Below are positions 16,428 to 23,389 of a DNA stretch of 64,000 nt, in pieces. The translations under genes and the position numbers were made by a program. Source of the stretch: Oerskovia merdavium (GTDB taxonomy: Bacteria; Actinomycetota; Actinomycetes; Actinomycetales; Cellulomonadaceae). Below the pieces are notes generated by a model. That model did not search any database. It saw only the letters and a list, made by a program, of their open reading frames with translations, and was not told the origin of the DNA. Where the stretch lies: contig NZ_JACSQF010000004.1 of the NCBI RefSeq assembly GCF_014836755.1, positions 62,001 through 126,000 on the forward strand, in the 5' to 3' direction. Each line of letters begins with the position of its first letter. The first letter of the stretch is position 1.

Positions 16428-17162
16428 ATGCAGGCCACTCACCGACGACTCGCCACGGCAGGGTTCGTCGCCGTTGCGGCCCTCGCCCTCGGGGCGTGCG
16501 GGTTCGGACCCCGCTCGTCGGCCACCGACACCTACACCGAGGACGCAGGGATCACGGCGGTCCGCATCGACCTCGAGGCGGGGTCGGTCACGCTCCGTGG
16601 CTCCGACCCCGCGACCGGCCTGTCGATCGAACGCACCGTCGACTTCGTGGGCGAGTACCCCGCGCACGACACGCACCGCGTCGAGGACGGCGTCCTGGTG
16701 CTCGCGGGCTGCGGGCGGCACTGCTCGGCGAGCTACACCGTGGACCTGCCCGCGGGGCTGCCCGTCATGGGCGAGACGTCGCACGGGAGCATCGACCTGG
16801 ACCGGACCGGTGCGGTCGACGTCCGGACGAGCAACGGGTCCGTCACGCTCGCCGGGATCGACGCCAAGGTCCTCGCGCGGACCTCGAACGGGAAGATCAG
16901 CGGGACCGGGCTGGGCGGCACCGAGGGCGTCGACGTCGAGACCTCCAACGGGTCGATCGAGCTCACGCTCTCGACCCCGCAGGACGTGAGCGCGACGACC
17001 GACAACGGCACGGTGCACCTCACGGTCCCCGAGGGGAGCTACCGGGTCAGCGCGACGACGGACCTGGGCGGCACCGACGTCTCCGTGCCGGACGACCCCG
17101 ACGGCGAGCACCACCTCGTCGCGGGGTCGTCGAACGGGCGCGTCACGGTCGCCCAGGGCTGA
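16428..17162 (+). CDS. DUF4097-family beta-helical lipoprotein
   Basis: A 244-residue protein with signal peptide and lipobox LGAC (Cys at about 24). The mature part shows regular repeats of the type TSNGSVTLAGIDAKV, TSNGKISGTGLGG, TSNGSIELTLS and TDNGTVHLTVP. These are typical of the DUF4097/adhesin-like right-handed beta-helix, where each turn carries a T-S-N-G corner. It is probably anchored outside the membrane. No enzymatic motif is seen. The ATG at 16428 is preceded by GACAGGGG. It is convergent with the hemerythrin gene. Confidence 0.85.
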   Translation: MQATHRRLATAGFVAVAALALGACGFGPRSSATDTYTEDAGITAVRIDLEAGSVTLRGSDPATGLSIERTVDFVGEYPAHDTHRVEDGVLVLAGCGRHCSASYTVDLPAGLPVMGETSHGSIDLDRTGAVDVRTSNGSVTLAGIDAKVLARTSNGKISGTGLGGTEGVDVETSNGSIELTLSTPQDVSATTDNGTVHLTVPEGSYRVSATTDLGGTDVSVPDDPDGEHHLVAGSSNGRVTVAQG

Positions 17163-17163
17163 G

Positions 17164-17190
17164 GCCCCGGGCCGGGTGAGGCCCCGGGGC
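17164..17190. terminator. GC-rich hairpin between convergent genes
   Basis: A 7-bp stem GCCCCGG/CCGGGGC (17164-17170, 17184-17190) lies in the 68-bp gap between the plus-strand lipoprotein and the minus-strand hemerythrin gene, so a shared terminator is plausible. Confidence 0.4.
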
Positions 17191-17230
17191 AGACCGGGCC
17201 GGCCCGGGTCGGCCCGGGGACTGCCACCGT

Positions 17231-17752
17231 TCAGAGCGGACCCAGGACCTCGCGCACGTCCGCGTCGAGGACCAGGGTGTCGAGCACCGCCAGGAGCATG
17301 CGTTCCTCGTACCGGAAGTGGGACTCCATGATCGCGGCGACCCCCTCGAGGTGACGCTCGAGCTCGACCGGCGTCGCCGCCTGGTCGACCGCCGCCGTCA
17401 GGCCGCCCAGCAGGTGCGCGATCATCGAGTGGTCCTGCCTCAGGTTCCGCAGCGTCCCGACCAGCTCGGGGTGCGCGGCCGCGATCGCGGGGAACAGCTC
17501 GCGGTCCTCGCCCTCGTGGTGCCCCGTCAGCGCGGTGCAGAAGCCGTGGCAGAACAGCAGCAGGTCACGCGTCGCGGGTTCGGCGGGCTCGCCGTCGTCG
17601 AGCGCGGCACGGGTCACGCGCAGCGCCTCGCGCAGCCGGTCGTGCACGCCCCGCAGCTCGCGGCTCCAGGCGACGAGCCGGGGTGTCTCGAGGAGACCGG
17701 TCTCGACGGTCTCCGGCGGCTCGGCGAGGTGGTTCTTCTCGCCCTCAGTCAC
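17231..17752 (-). CDS. Hemerythrin-like (HHE) domain protein
   Basis: A 173-residue four-helix HHE protein. Iron-ligand candidates are in LRGVHDRLREAL, FCTALTGHHEGEDRELFPAI, LRQDHSMIAHLL and AIMESHFRYEERMLLAVLD, the usual His and Glu/Asp spacing for a diiron site. Such proteins bind O2 or NO, or act in oxidative and iron stress. The assigned start is GTG 17752, which lacks a ribosome binding site and overlaps the end of a 12-codon ORF (17745-17780) that does have one. Translational coupling or a one-base sequencing shift could explain this. Confidence 0.85.
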   Translation of the reverse strand: MTEGEKNHLAEPPETVETGLLETPRLVAWSRELRGVHDRLREALRVTRAALDDGEPAEPATRDLLLFCHGFCTALTGHHEGEDRELFPAIAAAHPELVGTLRNLRQDHSMIAHLLGGLTAAVDQAATPVELERHLEGVAAIMESHFRYEERMLLAVLDTLVLDADVREVLGPL

Positions 17753-17780
17753 GTGAGGGCGAAGGGGTCGACGTGGTCAT
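17745..17780 (-). other. Short upstream ORF (11 residues) overlapping the hemerythrin start
   Basis: ATG at 17780 follows GAAGGAG at good spacing and encodes MTTSTPSPSRD before TGA. Its stop overlaps the hemerythrin GTG. It could be a coupling leader peptide, or the true N-terminus separated by an indel. Confidence 0.4.
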
Positions 17781-17883
17781 CGTCGGGCTCCTTCGTGTCC
17801 GGCGCCTCCATGCCTGACACGGTCTGCCACCGGCACGCGACGCTGCGCAGACCTTACCGGACGCTCGCGCGCGGGGTGCGTGA

Positions 17884-17919
17884 CGCCGTCGGGCCGTGCG
17901 AGGTTGCTGCCCGACGGCG
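17884..17919 (-). terminator. 11-bp hairpin downstream of the kinase-like gene
   Basis: CGCCGTCGGGC (17884-17894) pairs with 17909-17919 across a 14-nt loop, 24 bp past the stop of the minus-strand gene at 17943. It is a likely terminator. Confidence 0.6.
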
Positions 17920-17942
17920 CGGCTCTCCCTCCGCTGGACGGC

Positions 17943-18575
17943 TCACGCCCGCGTGACCCACGCGGGGCGGCGCGCGTCGTCGACGCGCACTACCACGTCC
18001 GCGACCCGTTCGGGCGCGGTCTCCGCCCGGTACCGCGCGTACGCGGGCAGCGTCCAGGCGTCGGCGGGCGGCGTGCGCCGCGCGACCGTCGCGTCCTGGA
18101 GCGCGAGGTGGACGGTCAGGTCGACGTCGAGCCCACGCCCGAGCGACAGCGAACCGTCGAGCAGCACGACCAGCCCCGGGAGCGCCTCGACGTAGTCGGC
18201 GCGCGTCGAGCGCGAGGTCACGGGGTCGCGCAGGCTCGGGAGGTAGCGCCCCTCCCCCGCGGGCCCGACGGCGGACAGCACCTCCCGGTTCAGCGCACCG
18301 ACGTCGATCCACTCGTCGAGCAGGGCGTCCGGGTCCTCGTGACCGTGCTCGAGCCGTACCGACGCAGGCCGGAGGAAGTCGCGGACGGCGACGCGCGCCG
18401 TCGGGCGACCCGCGACACGCAGAGGTTCGACGAGCTGGTCGGCGAGCGCCTCCGGGTGCGTCGAGGGGTGCCCGTCGACCAGGACACGCACCGCGCCCGC
18501 TTCGCGCGGCCGCTCCGCGACGAGCGCGGCGACCCGGGCGACGAGGACCTCGGGACTGACCGGCTCGACGCGCAT
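17943..18575 (-). CDS. Uridine-kinase-like protein with degenerate P-loop
   Basis: The 210-residue product aligns in outline with actinobacterial 'uridine kinase' NTPases: RVLVDGHPSTHPEALADQL at about 30, VRDFLRPASVRLEHG, then DEWIDVGALNREVL and LVVLLDGSLSLGRGLD. The expected Walker A GxxxxGK(S/T) is replaced by DGHPSTHPEAL, with no Gly-Lys-Ser. It is therefore unlikely to bind ATP in the usual way. ATG start at 18575. No operon partner. Annotating it as an active kinase would be unsafe. Confidence 0.7.
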   Translation of the reverse strand: MRVEPVSPEVLVARVAALVAERPREAGAVRVLVDGHPSTHPEALADQLVEPLRVAGRPTARVAVRDFLRPASVRLEHGHEDPDALLDEWIDVGALNREVLSAVGPAGEGRYLPSLRDPVTSRSTRADYVEALPGLVVLLDGSLSLGRGLDVDLTVHLALQDATVARRTPPADAWTLPAYARYRAETAPERVADVVVRVDDARRPAWVTRA

Positions 18576-18675
18576 CGGGTCAGGATGTCACGGCCCGCAC
18601 CCAGGGGTGCATCCCCCGAGCCCGAGCCGCAGGGCGGTACGGTGCAGCCGCCGGATGGCCGGACCAGCGGCCCGG

Positions 18676-18859
18676 CTGTCAGAGCATGGCCGATGGTGAG
18701 CCCGGGCCACTGATCAGTTGTCAGAACGTGGCCGATGGTGAGCCCGGGCCACTTCTGACAACTCAGCGACGACAGTGCGGCCGACCCACGGACGGTAAGG
18801 CCGCGGATCAGTTGTCAGAACGTGGCCGGGGTATGGCCCGGCCACGTTCTGACAGCTGA
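18676..18859. repeat. Three tandem copies of the GTTGTCAGAAC stem-loop element
   Basis: Copy A (18676-18716) is a partial. Copy B pairs 18717-18733 with 18747-18762, with one bulged base. Copy C pairs 18808-18830 with 18837-18859, with one mismatch in 23 bp and a 6-nt loop. A and B share the core GGCCGATGGTGAGCCCGGGC. The 18576-18946 interval has no gene and is essentially this array, a candidate REP-like palindromic element cluster. Confidence 0.75.
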
Positions 18860-18946
18860 ACGGGGTCCGCCACGAGCACGCCCGTCAGCCGTCCAGGACG
18901 CCTCACGCAGAGGTCAGGAGGCGCTCGGAAAGGTGTCCGGGAACGC

Positions 18947-18984
18947 ACGAGGCCCCGTCCACAGTGCTGTGGACGGGGCCTCGT
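18947..18984 (-). terminator. Perfect 18-bp hairpin after the NlpC/P60 gene
   Basis: ACGAGGCCCCGTCCACAG (18947-18964) pairs with 18967-18984 with only TG at the centre. It starts 11 bp past the stop of the minus-strand gene at 18996 and is a strong terminator candidate. Confidence 0.75.
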
Positions 18985-18995
18985 GGGCGGGAAGA

Positions 18996-19787
18996 TCAGC
19001 CGACGCGGACGAACGTCGGGTTGTTCTGCCAGATCTTGCTGTACTTGACGGTGCTGCCCGGGGTCGTGGCCTCGATCTGCATGCCGTTGCCGGCGTAGAT
19101 CGCGACGTGACCGGGCGTCCAGATGATGTCGCCGGGTCGGGCTTCGGAAGCCGAGACCGCGGTGCCCGCGTTCCGCTGCGCGCCGGACTGGTGCGGGAGC
19201 GAGACGCCGAGCTGTCCGTACACGTACTGGACCAGGCCCGAGCAGTCGAAGCCGCTGGGCGAGGAGCCGCCGTACACGTAGGGCACGCCCACGTACTTCA
19301 TGGCGATGTCGACGACCGACGAGCCGGAGGCCGCGGGCGCCGGGGCTGCGGCCTGGACCGTCTGCGTCGCGGCGGGCGTCGCACGCTCGACCGAGCGCGA
19401 GGCTGCGGCGGCGCGCTGCGGTGCAGGGGCGGGGGCCGGCTCGGGCTCGGGCTCCGGCGCGGGGGTGACCGCGACGGGGGCCTGCTCGATCGCGAGCGCC
19501 GCGTCGGCGGCGACCGTGACGACGGGGCTGGTCTGCAGTGCTTCGCGGGCCTGAGCGGTGACGGCAGCGAGGTCGACCGTGCCGACCGACGTCTTCGCCT
19601 GGTCGGTCGAGGGGGCTGCGTTCGCCGGGGCCGTGAAGACCGAGATCAGCAGACCCGACGACGCCGCGACGACGGCGCTGCGACGGGCGACGGAGCTGAC
19701 GCTCGACGCGGCGGAGCGCCCGAGCGACGTCAAGGGGGTGATGGGGCGGTGCGCAGCACGGTGGCGCGCGGAAGGACGTGAGGTCAC
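18996..19787 (-). CDS. Secreted NlpC/P60 cell-wall hydrolase
   Basis: A 263-residue peptidoglycan endopeptidase. The long basic N-terminus with a hydrophobic run ending VFTAPANAA (about 36-58) is a signal peptide. A Pro/Glu/Ala linker follows. The catalytic domain starts near 155: Cys182 in GFDCSGLVQYVY, His227 in TPGHVAIYAG, and a polar third residue in GNGMQIEA. NlpC/P60 enzymes cut gamma-D-Glu-diaminoacyl bonds in stem peptides. The GTG at 19787 has AGGAG adjoining the P1 helix of the upstream c-di-AMP aptamer, so expression should fall when c-di-AMP rises. Confidence 0.92.
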   Translation of the reverse strand: MTSRPSARHRAAHRPITPLTSLGRSAASSVSSVARRSAVVAASSGLLISVFTAPANAAPSTDQAKTSVGTVDLAAVTAQAREALQTSPVVTVAADAALAIEQAPVAVTPAPEPEPEPAPAPAPQRAAAASRSVERATPAATQTVQAAAPAPAASGSSVVDIAMKYVGVPYVYGGSSPSGFDCSGLVQYVYGQLGVSLPHQSGAQRNAGTAVSASEARPGDIIWTPGHVAIYAGNGMQIEATTPGSTVKYSKIWQNNPTFVRVG

Positions 19788-19799
19788 GAGTGTTCTCCT

Positions 19800-19976
19800 G
19801 GACGCCTGAGAGGTCAGCTGTCGGGTTCGGGTCGGAGAAGCTCTACCCGGCCGTGCGGACCGAGGTCCGTGCGGCTTCACCCCAAGGACACCGTCACCGG
19901 TGCCCACAAGAATGGGTCCCCCACCCCTGTCATGGGTGTAGTTCGTGGCCTCGGGAGGTGACAGGGTTCGGCGTCC
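19800..19976 (-). promoter_or_regulatory. Cyclic di-AMP (ydaO/yuaA) riboswitch
   Basis: Read on the minus strand, the leader shows the conserved blocks of the c-di-AMP aptamer in order: GCCGAACCCTGTCACC, GGTGGGGGACCC, CTTGGGGTGAAGCCG, GGGTAGAGCTTCTCC, ACCCGAACCCGACAGCTGAC. The terminal P1 helix is GGACGCC (19970-19976) paired with GGCGTCC (19800-19806). The ribosome binding site AGGAG follows P1 directly. In actinobacteria this class sits before rpf and NlpC/P60 genes and acts as an off-switch. The remaining leader 19977-20154 has no gene. Confidence 0.92.
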
Positions 19977-20154
19977 ACCCGAGGGCTCCGGCGAGAAGGT
20001 TCTCTGCGAAGCAGAATCGACGGTACATGGCAAGCGACGGATTGTCACAGTGAGGTAACGAACTCCGCGAGTCGGACATCGATCCCTTTCGACGACGAAC
20101 CGCACCTTCCACGGGAGGGCGCGGCCCGCCGTCAGGCACCTCGGGACACCCGCT

Positions 20155-20445
20155 TCAGGCGGGCTTGGTCGCCTTGCCGTCCAACCACAAGGTGTCCGAC
20201 TCGTCCCGGTGCGTACCGGTGGACCCGACGTGCTTGCTGTCGATCGTGGGGCCCTTCTTGATGACGTGGACGAGCGCCATCGCGTGTCCGCGACCCAGGT
20301 CGTAGTCCTCCTTGAGCCATTCCACGATCACGCCCGCCTTGACCGACGGGTCGTCGTAGCCCTTCTCCTGCGCGATCGTCAGGAGCTCCCGCGGAGTCAG
20401 CCCTGTCTTGTCCTCGATGGTGTCCAGGTACGCCTGAAAAGACAT
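20155..20445 (-). CDS. DUF4287-domain small protein
   Basis: A 96-residue soluble protein. SFQAYLDTIEDKTGLTPRELLTIAQEKG and GVIVEWLKEDYDLGRGHAMALVHVIKKG match the DUF4287 family, usually found alone or with DUF5655. It is all-helical and of unknown function. ATG 20445 has GAGGACC upstream. The flanking genes are an unrelated HTH protein and the NlpC leader, so context gives no role. Confidence 0.8.
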   Translation of the reverse strand: MSFQAYLDTIEDKTGLTPRELLTIAQEKGYDDPSVKAGVIVEWLKEDYDLGRGHAMALVHVIKKGPTIDSKHVGSTGTHRDESDTLWLDGKATKPA

Positions 20446-20518
20446 GGGGTCCTCGGTTCTCTCGGCCCAGCGGGTGCGGTCGAGGGGTCAGACCGCCCCG
20501 ACCAGCAGAACTCATCGG

Positions 20519-20803
20519 TCAGGACGGTGCACCCTCTGGTCGGTGTCGCACGCGCCGCGCGACCCAGCCGCGCTGCGCGGCCAGGACCCCCGCCTGGAAG
20601 CGGCTCGTCGCACCGAGCACCTGGAAGAGCGTCGCCACGTGCCGACGGCACGTGCGGACGCCGATGCCGAGGCGACCGGCGATGGCCTCGTCCGTGAGCC
20701 CCGCGCTCAACCCCGACAGGATCGAGACCTGCACCGTCGTCAGCACCGACCGGCCCCCGTCCTGGGGCGTCCCGACGATCTCCGACAGCTCCCTGTCGAC
20801 CAT
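20519..20803 (-). CDS. Small LuxR-type helix-turn-helix protein
   Basis: A 94-residue protein consisting almost only of a LuxR/GerE HTH: VQVSILSGLSAGLTDEAIAGRLGIGVRTCRRHVATLFQVLGATSRFQAGVLAAQRGW. No receiver or sensor domain is present, as in orphan LuxR-like regulators of actinobacteria. ATG 20803 follows a G-rich stretch (AAGGGGGG). A perfect 16-bp palindrome, GCTACCGGCCGGTAGC, lies 48 bp upstream and is a candidate autoregulatory operator. Confidence 0.8.
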   Translation of the reverse strand: MVDRELSEIVGTPQDGGRSVLTTVQVSILSGLSAGLTDEAIAGRLGIGVRTCRRHVATLFQVLGATSRFQAGVLAAQRGWVARRVRHRPEGAPS

Positions 20804-20850
20804 GCTGCCCCCCTTCTCCCCGACGTCCGGGAGTGTAGCCAGGGCGGGCC

Positions 20851-20866
20851 GCTACCGGCCGGTAGC
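20851..20866 (-). promoter_or_regulatory. 16-bp palindrome GCTACCGGCCGGTAGC
   Basis: A perfect palindrome in the gap between the DUF305 gene's end and the HTH gene's start. Position upstream of the small LuxR-type gene suggests an operator for that or another dimeric regulator. Confidence 0.5.
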
Positions 20867-20897
20867 GTTCGCGCGGGGCGCGGCAGGGGGCGCGGCG

Positions 20898-21512
20898 CTA
20901 CCGCCCGAGCAGCCCGTCGATCTCGGCCATCTCCGCCGTCTGCACGTCGACCATCTGCTGCGCGAGGTCCTGGAGGTCGGTGTACCCACCGTCCGCGATC
21001 TCGCCCTGCGTCATCGCGATCGCGCCCTCGTGGTGCGAGTGCATGAGCTCGAGGAACGTCTTCTCGGCCTCGGCCACGGCGGTCGCGTCCCCCTCGCTCG
21101 CGTCCGCGAGGCGTTCGAGCGACCCCATCTGGTCGCCCGTCAGCATGCCGTTCGCGACGTGCACCGAGTGCATCTGCATGAGGTCGTCCTGCCCCCAGGC
21201 GTCGGCCCAGCCGCGCATGGTCGCGATCTCCTCGGCCTGCCCGTCGAGGATCCGCTGCGCGAGGTCGCGCGTCGGGTCGCTCACGCCGTCGACGGCCAGG
21301 ATGATCTCGCTCATCTCGACGGCCTGCTCGTGGTGCGGGGTCATCATCGCGAGGAAGTGCAGGTCCGTGTCGTTCACCTCGGCCGGGGCGGCGCCGTCCG
21401 AGGCGGCCGACGAGACCGGCGCCTGCGCCTGGGGCGCTTCGCCGCCGGTCGAGCACCCCGCGAGGGCAGCGGTCACGACGAGCGCGGTGAGGACGGCGGG
21501 CAGCTTCTTCAT
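20898..21512 (-). CDS. DUF305 lipoprotein
   Basis: A 204-residue lipoprotein with lipobox LAGC (Cys at about 20). The DUF305 ferritin-like fold is recognisable by paired motifs MMTPHHEQAVEMSEIIL and LMHSHHEGAIAMTQGEI, each giving a His-His-Glu metal set. DUF305 proteins are often linked to copper handling, though some bind other metals. ATG 21512 follows GGAG. No copper genes adjoin it, so the metal is an inference. Confidence 0.88.
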   Translation of the reverse strand: MKKLPAVLTALVVTAALAGCSTGGEAPQAQAPVSSAASDGAAPAEVNDTDLHFLAMMTPHHEQAVEMSEIILAVDGVSDPTRDLAQRILDGQAEEIATMRGWADAWGQDDLMQMHSVHVANGMLTGDQMGSLERLADASEGDATAVAEAEKTFLELMHSHHEGAIAMTQGEIADGGYTDLQDLAQQMVDVQTAEMAEIDGLLGR

Positions 21513-21659
21513 GAGGACTCCGGTGTGTCTCGGGATCGCCGGGGCACGCGGGCGCCGGACCGGCGAGCGTCCGAGCAGCGTAGGTGCCGAGTCTGGGAGT
21601 CGGCTGTGCATCGCGGGGAGGCGAGCCCCGCGCATCCGCGGACGGGGCCGGTCGCGGCC

Positions 21660-22229
21660 TCAGCCCGCGAGGCGCGCGTGCAGGTGCATGTCGTGCCAGC
21701 CGTCGACGTGCTTACCGCTCTCCCTGAGCGTTCCCTCGGGCGTGAACCCGGCTGCCAGCGCGACCTTGCACGACGCCTCGTTCCGCGTCGAGTGCACGAG
21801 CCGCAGCCGGTGCAGGCCGAGGTCCCCGAACGCCCAGTCGACGAGCACCCCGACCGCGCGCGGGGCGACCCGACGTCCGCGCGCCGCCGGCAGGACCCAG
21901 TAGCCGACCTCTCCCCCGCCCTCGTGCAGGTCGAGGTGGTGCAGAGCGACCCGGCCGACCACGGCCCCCTCGGACTCGACAGCCCAGTCTCCGGCGGCCT
22001 CCTGCTCCCAGCGCTCGGCCCGCGAGTCGATCCAGTCCTCCGCCTCGGCGAGGTCCTCCATCACGCGAGCGTGCCAGAGCTGGATCGCCTCGTCCTGGTA
22101 CGCGGCGAGGATCGCGGGGGCGTCCGCGCGATCCCACGGGCGCAGCGTCATGCCGTCCCCCGCGAGGACCGGCATGGGCTGGGCGCTCAGGCGGCCGGGC
22201 GGGACGGTGGGCGTGGTGAGGATCGGCAC
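21660..22229 (-). CDS. GNAT-family N-acetyltransferase (RimJ/RimL type)
   Basis: A 189-residue GNAT. MTLRPWDRADAPAILAAYQDE begins the fold. GEVGYWVLPAARGRRVAPRAVGVLVDWAFGDLGLHRLRLVHSTRNEASCKVALAAGF contains the acetyl-CoA-binding R-G-R/G segment and the typical C-terminal N-x-A-S motif. These acylate protein N-termini or small amines. The start is uncertain: GTG 22229, ATG 22175 and ATG 22151 are in frame and none has a clear ribosome binding site. It is divergent from the membrane protein at 22318. Confidence 0.87.
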   Translation of the reverse strand: MPILTTPTVPPGRLSAQPMPVLAGDGMTLRPWDRADAPAILAAYQDEAIQLWHARVMEDLAEAEDWIDSRAERWEQEAAGDWAVESEGAVVGRVALHHLDLHEGGGEVGYWVLPAARGRRVAPRAVGVLVDWAFGDLGLHRLRLVHSTRNEASCKVALAAGFTPEGTLRESGKHVDGWHDMHLHARLAG

Positions 22230-22317
22230 GCCCGCGATGATGCCACGCGGTTGCGAACCGGTCACGGTTCCGTGGGTGTCCTCGCCGCGCTCAGGACGGC
22301 GCTGCCAGGATCGCTCC

Positions 22318-22917
22318 ATGTCGTCGAACCCGGGGCCGATGCCGCCGCTGTCACCCGCCGAGCTCGCGCCCCGGCGCCGCGGGTGGGGCCCCTTCCTCGC
22401 GTGGTTGCTCGGCGCCGTGGGCCTCGGTCTGGCTGCGGCGTGCGTCTGGGGAGCGGTCGCGGTCCTGGGGCCATACCTGTCGTACGACCGGCCCGAGCTC
22501 ATCGACGATCCCCCGATGATCGCAGCGCTGGCCGAGCCCTGTGCGGCCGTCCAGGCTGCTGCCGCAGAGGTCGACCTGTCGGCGCCGGGGACCGAGCAGG
22601 CGACGCGGCTCGCCGACGTGGTCGTCGCGATCGGCGGCCTTGCCGCCTCGGTCGGGGCGCTGCCCGCCGACCTGGTCGACGGCGACCTCCCGACCCGGTA
22701 CTGGGTGATCGACTGGGAGACCCTCGGGTCGCGCATCACGGACTACTCGGTGGCGCTCACGAACGGGGCACAGGTCGAGCTCGACACCCCGGTCACGGCG
22801 GACGGCTTCACCATCGTGACGCGCATGGACGTCGCCGCTCCGCTCGGGTGCGGTGTCCCCGCCGTCCTCGTGGCCCTGGACCCGACACCGCCCCCGGCGC
22901 CGTCGCTCGAGGACTGA
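22318..22917 (+). CDS. Small membrane-anchored protein of unknown function
   Basis: The 199-residue protein is not recognised. A proline-rich, basic N-terminal 25 residues are followed by one transmembrane helix (about 24-49, FLAWLLGAVGLGLAAACVWGAV). An outside domain of about 145 residues follows, with two cysteines and acidic Ala/Asp/Thr-rich sequence, then a Pro-rich end. ATG 22318 has AGGA upstream. It may be a cell-surface protein. Confidence 0.6.
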   Translation: MSSNPGPMPPLSPAELAPRRRGWGPFLAWLLGAVGLGLAAACVWGAVAVLGPYLSYDRPELIDDPPMIAALAEPCAAVQAAAAEVDLSAPGTEQATRLADVVVAIGGLAASVGALPADLVDGDLPTRYWVIDWETLGSRITDYSVALTNGAQVELDTPVTADGFTIVTRMDVAAPLGCGVPAVLVALDPTPPPAPSLED

Positions 22918-22960
22918 GCGTCGAGGCCCGCCACCTGCACCAGGGCCGAGGCAGCGTCTG

Positions 22961-22981
22961 GATTGAGGAGTTGCTAAACTC
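22961..22981 (+). promoter_or_regulatory. ArsR operator and extended -10 promoter
   Basis: GAGTT (22968-22972) and AACTC (22977-22981) form an inverted repeat around GCTA. TGCTAAACT within it reads as an extended -10 hexamer, so repressor binding would block RNA polymerase. It lies 21 bp before the arsR start. Confidence 0.6.
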
Positions 22982-23002
22982 ACCAAGTCCCCAGGAGGTC
23001 CT

Positions 23003-23389
23003 GTGCCCACCACCGCCACCACGGCGCCGCTCTACGCGATCAAGGCCGAGCTGTTCCGCTCGCTCGCGCACCCCACCCGCATCCAGGCCCTCGAGGTGCT
23101 CAGCGCCGCGCCCCACCACGAGGCCCCCGTGTCCGACCTGCTCGCCGCGACCGGAGTCGAGGCCTCGGTCCTGTCCCAGCACCTGGCGGTCCTCAAGCGC
23201 GCCGGTGTCGTGGAGTCGTCGCGCACGGGCAACACCGTCGTCTACCGGCTGAGCCGGCCCCTGGTCGCCGAGCTGCTCGTCGTGGCGCGCGCCTTCCTGC
23301 GCGAGACCCTCGACGCGTCCGGCCGCCAGCTCGCGGCCGCGGACGAGCTGCCCCCGCTCCACGGGGAGAGCGAACGGACCGGACAGTGA
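23003..23389 (+). CDS. ArsR/SmtB-family regulator
   Basis: The 128-residue winged-HTH protein has AELFRSLAHPTRIQALEVLSAA, VSDLLAATGVEASVLSQHLAVLKRAGVVESSRTGNTVVYRLS and a C-terminal dimerisation helix. No Cys pair of the ArsR ELCVC metal site is present, so it may sense something other than arsenite. GTG 23003 follows a strong CAGGAGGTCC. Its stop overlaps the SulP start by 4 bp, so it co-expresses with and probably represses the anion transporter. Confidence 0.9.
   Translation: MPTTATTAPLYAIKAELFRSLAHPTRIQALEVLSAAPHHEAPVSDLLAATGVEASVLSQHLAVLKRAGVVESSRTGNTVVYRLSRPLVAELLVVARAFLRETLDASGRQLAAADELPPLHGESERTGQ

Noticed and set aside
18676-18859. CRISPR array
   Set aside because: Three repeats are imperfect palindromes with no regular unique spacers and no cas genes.
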